From the NCBI RefSeq assembly GCF_000835495.1, contig NW_015622543.1:744001-808000 (forward strand): 64,000 nt of DNA, in the 5' to 3' direction. Source of the DNA: Cladophialophora immunda. Lineage: Eukaryota; Ascomycota; Eurotiomycetes; Chaetothyriales; Herpotrichiellaceae. Numbering within the stretch: the stretch's first letter is position 1; each line of letters starts with the position of its first letter. This document shows, piece after piece, positions 56,490 to 64,000 of this stretch. The position numbers and the translations under genes were made by a program. The notes below the pieces were generated by a model. The model saw nothing but the letters and a program-made list of their open reading frames with translations, did no database searches and had not been told where the DNA came from.

Positions 56490-58650
56490 GTTAGAAGTAG
56501 TGCGTCTTCTCCGTGCGTGTCGGCTGAGATTACGGGAAGTTGACCTCGTCGAAGATTTCCCTTCTGATTGTGATCCCTTGGTGGCTTGTAAAAGAATGCC
56601 CGCGTAAACGAGTGGACGCGGTAGTTGGAAACGCTGAAAAACAAACACAAACGCGGAACTCTTGTGAAGCACCTCAAGAGACCATGAGCAGAGCCTTGTA
56701 GAGAGGAAGAGAAAGTTTGGTGAAGGACGTGATAAGGTGCATATAGGCATGCAGCACGGGTGCTACGCCAGTCGGAGGTGCGACTCATGGGGATAGCGCC
56801 AAATCTGCGAATTTCGTTTAGCGCCCCCCTGTCGGAAGTTAGCCTTTGGCTGGCCCATAAGCAGGCAACTCAAAGCACCACACTTGGCAGTATTTGGCCT
56901 GGGTTCTTGGACATTAAAGTTGGCCTGGAGCTCGAAGCGGTATGGTCGACTCTTCGAGGGGTTCTTGACCAACTCTCAAGAACAGCACGGGCGGGCAAAG
57001 GCTAGCCGAAGAGAATGCTGATCAAACAGGAGATGGGAACCAGTGGCTGGCACGGTGCTGCTCTCTTTTTCCCTGCGCAGTATTTGAGGCCTTGACATCT
57101 TCTTTACGGGGGACACTTCTGGAGCTTTCGCCAGTGAAAACGTGGGTTCCAACTTTGCATCACGATCGTTAGGGCGGAAGATCAGCTTGCGTGGGCGAGT
57201 TGGCCATTGATATGGCAAAGATTCGCAGGAACGACAGTTCTGCACTGGCGGACAGGGACTAAGGGGAGATTGGGCGTTCTGAAACACGCGATGTCAATGG
57301 CTGTTGGGTGGCTGCTGGGCGCTGCAAGATGAGGTGATAAGGTTTCTGGCCTATGGGAGGAGGGAGGAGACGTGGGAGCGGAGGACGACGATCCCTCGAG
57401 CAGGAGGCTTTGCGAGGTGGAGTGGGCGCTCTTGTGGCGGGGGATATGCAAGCAATTCTCGAGGTGAAGACGACTGTGCAATGGTGACTGGCTGCGCAGG
57501 TTGACGACGGCGATGAAGGGGGCGAAAAGGGGCTGATTGCGGAGATTTAGCAAACTCCACACCATACCTGATTGGGAATAACAACAAAGCTTGGTTGAAC
57601 GCCATTAAGATTGCCCGACCGGCCTGTGTCGCCCACTGGCTCCGGTTTGCTCCATTTACAACCCCAGGAAATCCTCGATTCACAGCAGCAAATTTCGCGC
57701 TGTGCGTGGTCCTCACTGTAGCAACCGTGAACTGCCACCAGATTCACCCGGCGCTTTTCCTGCGGATGCTCTCCTGGCGCACCGAGATTGAGTTTTTGTT
57801 TTTGGTGCCTTCGAAGCGCAACGATCGATCCTCGGCGCCTGGGCGTTTGATAACGCCTCAATTGTGGAACACGGAGTTCCTGGCACCTGAACTACTCTCT
57901 GTACTCCGTACGAGGAATCCGAAGGTGCCTCCTGGTGTTACTTTTTCTTGAGCAAGAAGCAGTCCATCGTCTCCACTCTTTACTACGTGCTGAGACCGGG
58001 TTACGACGCAATTTTCCCGATGCCTCTGCTCCAGGCTTACCTCTGCTCGTGCTTGCATGGGTAAATTTGTACTCGGTGAATAGTGCCAACCGTCTGATAA
58101 CGATGTCGCAAAATTTGACATGGAATGGCGGGCATGACACTGAAGCACCGACATGTGGCTTTTTGGATGATTCACGAGGACCGAGTGCTGGAAGCAAACA
58201 ACATCCGCCGTATACTCATGTCTCGGATTCAAAGCCATTGATCATGATCACACAAAGAAGCACCACATCTCCGTTCGACTGTGAAAGAGATTCCTCACTG
58301 GAGTTCATTTGCCAGCTGTTTTTCTTATGCCGCTTCGTGTTCTCTAGTCTTGCTTCAATTCGTCATTGCGACAACGATTCCTCGCATCCGTTGCTCTTCG
58401 AATGCCACCTTGGCCTGCGAAATGGGAGGTTGCATAACAAGCTTCCGTATTTACTTTACACGGTACTTGCAAGGTTCCACTTTTCGTCCAGCCTTTCGGC
58501 AGTAGAGACTGCGCCCTTCGACCTGTCTCAGCCAAAACCTTCTCGTCCATATCTTTACATAGAAACCTGTGCACCAGAGTGTGCTCTTGGCCATGCGCCT
58601 CCGTGTGTCCTCGTATGCGTCTTCCACGTGCCAAAGAATTCGAACCTGCC
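56490..58650. other. 2.2 kb intergenic region upstream of the GH17 gene
   Basis: It holds the GH17 promoter and the SIN3 3' UTR. The plus frame at 57935-58654 is open for 239 codons but has no domain and is not preferred by composition. A poly-Cys/Ser-like tract in that frame suggests chance opening. Confidence 0.4.
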
Positions 58651-61600
58651 TTAAATGTCGTAGCCGCTAAATCCCTCCCGGACACCTCTCTCCCATGCAG
58701 CCTTCCTGCGCTCAACATCTTCGGCTCTTTGATCCCTCATCCACGCCGTATTGCGCACAAATTTTTCCCTGAATCTCTCGCTCTCCTCAATTTTGCCCTT
58801 TTCATATGTTTTGCTCAGCGGCTTCTCAAGCGCGCTGCGGCGAAGGAAGCCAAAATCACCCTGCAGCAGAAGCTTGTAAGAATCAGGACTAATAAAGGCG
58901 GTCTGCTCATCAATGTGATCAAGGTTGCCGTATACTTCTTGATAAGCGGCTTCGATGTTCGCGTTCTGGGGGGCAATGTTGCGTCGCAGGTAGGGAGTGT
59001 GCATCCGTGATTGATCGACGCCTTCAGTGGCGTCTGTCATAGTGTAGGATGCGATATAGTATTGCCAGCGAGCTTCATCTGAGAGAGAGTCACTGTCAAA
59101 AGTAGCGTCTTCCGATGGGAATAGGCGTATGGTACAAAGCCGATCTTCAGGAGTCTGTGAGAGGTCAGCGGGTTTTCCTTCTTGCTTCAGTTCGAAGCGC
59201 AGAACTTACGTAGCTGATACGATACACCTCAGCGTCCTTGGACAACCGTTCCACCTGCTTTCGATACTGAATTTCCTGCTTCCGGGTTGTATCGGGGCGT
59301 TCTCGATCTCGCAGGAAGAGATTCGTAATCTCAACGCTCTTGTCCTTAGCATCTCCGCCCAGAATGTTCATAATAAATCGAAGGATGGCCGAGACGAGCC
59401 TGTCAATTGTGTAAAGCTGCCAGCCACTCTTGTTGTAGTACCGCCTCAAAGTCTCTTCAAGGTGGGCGAGATCGACGGTGCCAACCAAGACCTCTTGACA
59501 TAGTTGTAAGATCTGCTGGTAGTAATTCTGCTTTCCTTCAATACTGTAGAAGAAATAGTCTGGTCCTTTGTCGATCATGCGGAGTTCGATGGCAGGCTTG
59601 ATCCTTCCCTTGAGGCCCTTGTGTCTCGCAACAGCTTCCTGGACATTCGTCTCGTTGAGCTTGATCGCCAGCAACCTGCTGTACAGCATCTCAAACAGTC
59701 TGAAGAAGCAATAAATGTTGGCGTTTGCATAGAGATTGAACGTAGTGTGGGGGTATGTCTCGTCCATGGCCAGATGGCGGGCAGATGTGTCGCTGTTGGC
59801 GACGTTTATCCACGGCTGTTGAGGCTCGTCTGGGACGTCCGACACTGGGGCATCTTCATCGACTTCCATCTCGCTGCTGCCACCCGGTGCCGGGGTCGAC
59901 TCCTTGCTTGCTGAAGCAACGCTGTCCTCCTTGCCGTGTCTCCTCTCAAGCGCCAACCTCCTCAGCCAGTCCGACTTGCGTTGGTTCTTACCCTTGGCTG
60001 GTGGGTGAGCATCGCTATCATGGCCATCAGTAGCTTCGTCTTGCTCGTGATGTTGTCTTATTGACACAATGTCAGTTTGCTCCACAAATTTCTCGCCATC
60101 GAGACCGTAGAACCGAACGAGGAAGTCAACGAGCCAACCTCGAATTCGTTCTTGCTCGCCGCTGTTAAAGGTCTGTTGTCGGTCTGAATCCAAGGACACC
60201 AGTATCAACCGAGTTGCGTCGGTGATGACGTCCAAGTCATTGAAAGTGTATTGGAGTTGGTGCCTCTTTCCGACGATGCCATTGTCACGGTTCTTCTTTG
60301 CTTCCTCGTATTTGGCCTGTATCTCGCTCGTTAGTGCTTTCTGCTGGAAGTTCTTCTTGTCGAGATTCTTCGCGTTGATTCCCTGATGATCGAGGCTTCT
60401 CCAGAATTGTTTGTGAATCTGATCGCGCCAGACCTTTTCCCATTCCCGTTGCACCTGCTTCCACTCTTCAAGCTTCTGTTTGAGTCTTGCGAGAACAATC
60501 GGCAGCACGGCGGTAGGGCGCATGAACATTTCTCGCATGACCGTAGCGCCGGCCTCGCGACCGTAGATTTTCATAATGATGCGCTTGGGGATGGCTTCGC
60601 TTGCGCCACCCAGGCCCGGTGCTAGGACGAAAGCGGCTCGATCCGCTTCATTCATGACTCCGATCTGCTGGACAATGGGTTCCATGAGTTGAATGGTCCG
60701 CTGGCACGACTCGATGTGGAAGTCATAGTCATGGCGCTCTTCTTCGATCCGATGCAGAGCTTCCTCGTATTGATTCTTGCGGTGAGCAACAAAGCCTGAA
60801 TCCTCAGAAGCCCAAGTAGGGTGGGAAGCCCAGACATCATTGAGGACTTCATAACACATTCCATCTCGCCCTTTGCAAGGTTTGTCCTGATCACGCTTAG
60901 GCAGGTGACGATAGCTAGGTCCGAGGGCTCGGCAATGAGACAGATTGACGCGACCAGGGTCGGGCCGCACGCGCGCTTCGATCACCTCCTCTTGATCCTC
61001 GATACCGAGGAAGTTTTTGAACCAATTCATTAGATCGGGATTGCCGCCAATGAAAGCCCCCACTCTGTCTCCCAAAGTGTATTTGTCGATAAGATCTTGA
61101 GAGTATAGATTGATGAGTTTAAGAAATTCGGCATAACTAGCACGATTACCGATCTGCTTCTTCGCGCGGTCAAAAAATGCGAGCTCCTCTTGAGTGGTGG
61201 ATGAGTTTGGGAAGGGCGGCAGGGGTTCAGGAAGCTGAGGCACAAGAGTTGGCGAAGTGACGACCATGTCAGGTTGTGGCTGACGCTGAGTTGCCAGTTT
61301 CGGGCGCTGCGAGTGACCTTAGTAACATGTCATATTTCGATGTCGCCCCCCTGAAGCGGGGCAGATCGAACAGTGAATGAAGTGTACTTACTTTGCTAGC
61401 ATTGCCAACCTGGACCGGAGCAGCTCGTGAACCCTGAGTGACGCCAGTATCGACAGGAGGCTGCGTTGCCGGTTGGTTGGAAAGTGTGGCTCCAGGTCCC
61501 CCACGGCGTTTTTTATTGTCTTTGCTCGTGCTCGGAGGGTCAAACTGACCCATAGGCGGCATTTTGGAGGCAGGCCTTGGAGTTTGAGCTTGGGGAATGG

Positions 61601-63562
61601 CAGCATTTGCATATCCAGGTTCGCCGCGAACATTACTTGTCTCTTCTTGTTGATTCATGACACGGGCAGCCTGAGCCTTGCCCTGAGCGGCAGACTCCGG
61701 TAAGAACTGTTTGAAATCCTCAAGTAGATCTGGGGCAGAGATGAATAATTGGGTGACTTGAGCGTAGACGTCCTGGATTGGTTTCGACTCTCGCTGGTAA
61801 GTCTGCAGAATCTCAAGGAACTGCTTGTATATTTCTGGCTGTTGCGCAAACCGGTTCTGTCACCAGGTCAGTAAATTCACACACAATCCAATAGCGGGAC
61901 TATTGTTGGGCCTATTGTACCTTGATTTTATTCACGTAGCTGATCGCGTGATTGAATTCAACCGGACCTCCACGCTTCAATTCACCAATACCCGCATTAG
62001 CACCGAACCCGGCGGACTGCTGAGGGTATGCGCCACTTTGACCTGGCCCAGGTGATACGGCAAGTGCTGGCCTCGTGGCTCCGTTTGTCACCGCAGTGAC
62101 TGCACTTTGCAAAGTTGAGACGCCACGTTGTTCTTGTTGAGTGATTGCATTCGAGACGTCATCAATGGGTCTTTCGCCAGGCCCGGGCTTATACCCGGGT
62201 AGTTCTGCCGATCTCGTACCTGGTGAAGCACCAAGAGGCTGTCCCCATCCATGTCTGCTTTCAAATGTGTCCTGTCGAGCTGCTGTAGGTTGCGGGGCAG
62301 GTTCAAAGGGTGCGCGCCCTCTACTCTGAAGAGATTGAGTCATCGTGCCGCTAGGAGTCGTGACTCTGATAGCGTCCGGATTCTCCTCAGTCCCGCATTC
62401 GATACGGTACCCCGGTGGAAGAAATGTGTTGAATCCTTGTATCAGAGCGGGATGGCCGTTGAAGAGATTTGACACACGCTCAATAACTCCTGGCGTATCG
62501 ATCGCTTGGCTCTTGAAGTCCTTCATAATGTCCAAGAACCTGTTATACACATCTGGGTGATCACTGAAGCGTACTTTGACTTGGTCAAGGTAGCTTAAAG
62601 CATCATTCAAGATGGGTTGTTGGCCGTGTGCTAGTTGTGCTGGAGCGGGCATCGGAGACGGACCAGGCATGAACGATTGACCTGGTTGTGGAGGCGCCGC
62701 CGGCACTGGCTGCTGCATGTATTGGGATGGTCTCTGCGATTCATGTTGTCCGGGTCCCCCGAAGAGGCTGCCGCCATTGGATACGCCAGGACCTCCATTC
62801 GCCAGAAGGCCGTTGGGACCATGAATCGAGTTTTGGACCTTTGAGGCTACGGGCTGATGAATAGGAATCGAGCCGGCATGACTCTGCACTGGGCGCTGTT
62901 GTTGCGGCTGTTGTTGCTGCTGTTCTCGGTGCATGCGCTCCATCTGTTCCCTTTCCTGAGCCTCACGCTCTCGTTCACGCATGATCATTTCATCTCTCTG
63001 TCTCTGCATCTCGAGGTTGTTACGCTCGCGCATCTCTCTTTCTCTCATTTCATGCTCCCTCATTTCTCGCTCTCGGAGCTCTCTCATCTCCCTGTCACGG
63101 CCGAGGTACGGAGGTGAGTGCTGGGGCATGTTATGTCCCATCGGCCCACCGATAGGGTGACCTTGAGGTTGCGGGGGCGGAGGCTGGGTGTTATACTGAT
63201 GTTGCTGCTGATGATTTGGAGGGCCCTGAGTCAAGTCTGCGATAGACAGGCTGTGGCTTGCAGAAGGCTGCGAATGATGCTGATGATAAGACGAGGGCGG
63301 CGGTGGTAGGACATGCGGAGGAGGTTGCGCAGGCCCATTAGGACTGTTGACGCAGAACACGAGTTAGCGGAGCAAATAGTGGCAGCAGACACACCGAGGA
63401 GGATCGACAAAAGCATCATTCAACAAATCGCAAGGTGTGCGCGGTGAATGATAAGTGAACACAAACATACCCGAAGCTAGCAAAAGGTCTTCCCTGTGAC
63501 TGAGGCTCACTCTGAGGGGGCCCCCCAGGTCCGCGCCAGTGGTCTCCCGGATTTTGGTTCAT
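58651..63562 (-). CDS. SIN3: Sin3 transcriptional corepressor, five exons
   Basis: Model: complement(58651-59154, 59210-61306, 61392-61856, 61921-63343, 63471-63562), 1526 residues. Introns are 127, 64, 85 and 55 nt. Sin3 is the scaffold of Rpd3-type histone deacetylase complexes. Three PAH domains are visible. PAH1 at about 275-345 has [23 protein letters not shown]2 at about 492-560 has [15 protein letters not shown], split by intron 2. PAH3 at about 703-761 has [19 protein letters not shown]. The histone deacetylase interaction domain follows ([12 protein letters not shown], then [12 protein letters not shown]), and the C-terminal Sin3 region closes the protein. The N-terminus has a Gln/Pro-rich segment and a charged REREM repeat coiled coil (about 112-172). 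ATG 63562 opens [16 protein letters not shown]. Confidence 0.96.
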
Positions 63563-64000
63563 TATTGATGATTATCTCAGACTTGTTGGAATTATGACGC
63601 TTTGGCGCACCTCATTTTTGTCCTCTTGTTGGGCCAGGTCGATGGAAAGCGATGTTCGCAGGCACAGACACGTGTACGACAAAAGGGCGATAAATGAGGG
63701 ACGACTGTGGCCTCCCTGAATGCGGAAAACCGACAGGAGATGGACAGGGTAGGCGCTGGACGCAACAAGCTTGATCTGAACAAAAGCAAGGACTATCGAA
63801 GACAAGGATGCGATGAGGGAATAGAAGATGGGATGGTCAGGGGACTTTTTCTCCAAAGCTTCTCGGTGCTGTGGATGCGCAGTCTGTGGAGGATGCGAGC
63901 ATGACGCCTGCTTCGTGACTGGCCCGGCTTTGCCAGAAGCGGACTAGGGTCCATCGCTAAACCTTCTTCTTACAGCTATGTCGTAGTGTTGCTCCACAGA
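63563..64000. other. Upstream region of SIN3 (window end)
   Basis: 438 bases, mostly the SIN3 promoter and leader. The plus frame at 63707-63904 lacks support. Confidence 0.4.

Noticed and set aside
54474..56607. Long plus frames opposite the GH17 gene (197 and 287 codons)
   Set aside because: Shadows of a Ser/Thr-repetitive coding region on the minus strand.
57935..58654. Plus-strand 239-codon frame between GH17 and SIN3
   Set aside because: No domain or splice continuity, Cys/Ser/Leu-rich random-looking composition, and overlapping open frames on the other strand.

Overview
This window is nuclear DNA of a filamentous ascomycete (Pezizomycotina). Nearly every gene has short GT-AG introns, mostly 44-130 nt. 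The set includes fungal hallmarks: the H3K56 acetyltransferase Rtt109, a Sin3 corepressor, a VTC polyphosphate subunit, a Zn2Cys6 regulator, and a STAND protein with DUF7708 and NACHT domains. Eurotiomycetes, perhaps a black-yeast relative, is a guess from protein flavour and is not established. Spliced models below were built by joining frames at GT-AG sites that restore conserved protein sequence.

Left edge (1-7.2 kb): the 3' part of an Old Yellow Enzyme gene faces a complete cytochrome P450. Behind it, in tandem, lie a small dimeric alpha/beta-barrel protein and a YTP1-like membrane protein. This looks like accessory metabolism and may be the border of a cluster that continues outside the window.

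Housekeeping block (8-23.4 kb): a Nudix hydrolase with a tail-anchor-like C-terminus, a VTC subunit (vacuolar polyphosphate), the retromer subunit Vps35, a Ser/Thr-rich secreted protein, a CSN8/PSMD8/eIF3k-type protein with an apparent one-base frameshift, a PAQR/Izh membrane receptor, a TPR protein resembling TRAPPC12, and dolichol-phosphate mannosyltransferase Dpm1.

Middle (23.4-39.3 kb): a 3 kb gene-free stretch, a Zn2Cys6 factor whose zinc cluster is split over three exons including a 17-nt microexon, ceramide glucosyltransferase, a WW-domain protein, a small unknown protein divergent from RTT109, and a membrane-anchored pepsin-fold protein that seems to have lost its catalytic aspartates.

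Right part (40-64 kb): a maltose-permease-type sugar transporter divergent from a zinc-cluster-less regulator-like protein, then a STAND/NACHT gene whose 3' ankyrin end is cut off by a 16-bp tandem duplication. After a 3.7 kb gene-free stretch come one unknown gene, a GH17 cell-wall glucanase with ten W-x-D-W motifs in its linker, and SIN3.

No CRISPR array, transposon, rRNA or tRNA gene was recognised. The strongest leads are the broken STAND gene, the W-x-D-W repeat linker, the pseudo-protease, and the left-edge redox group.
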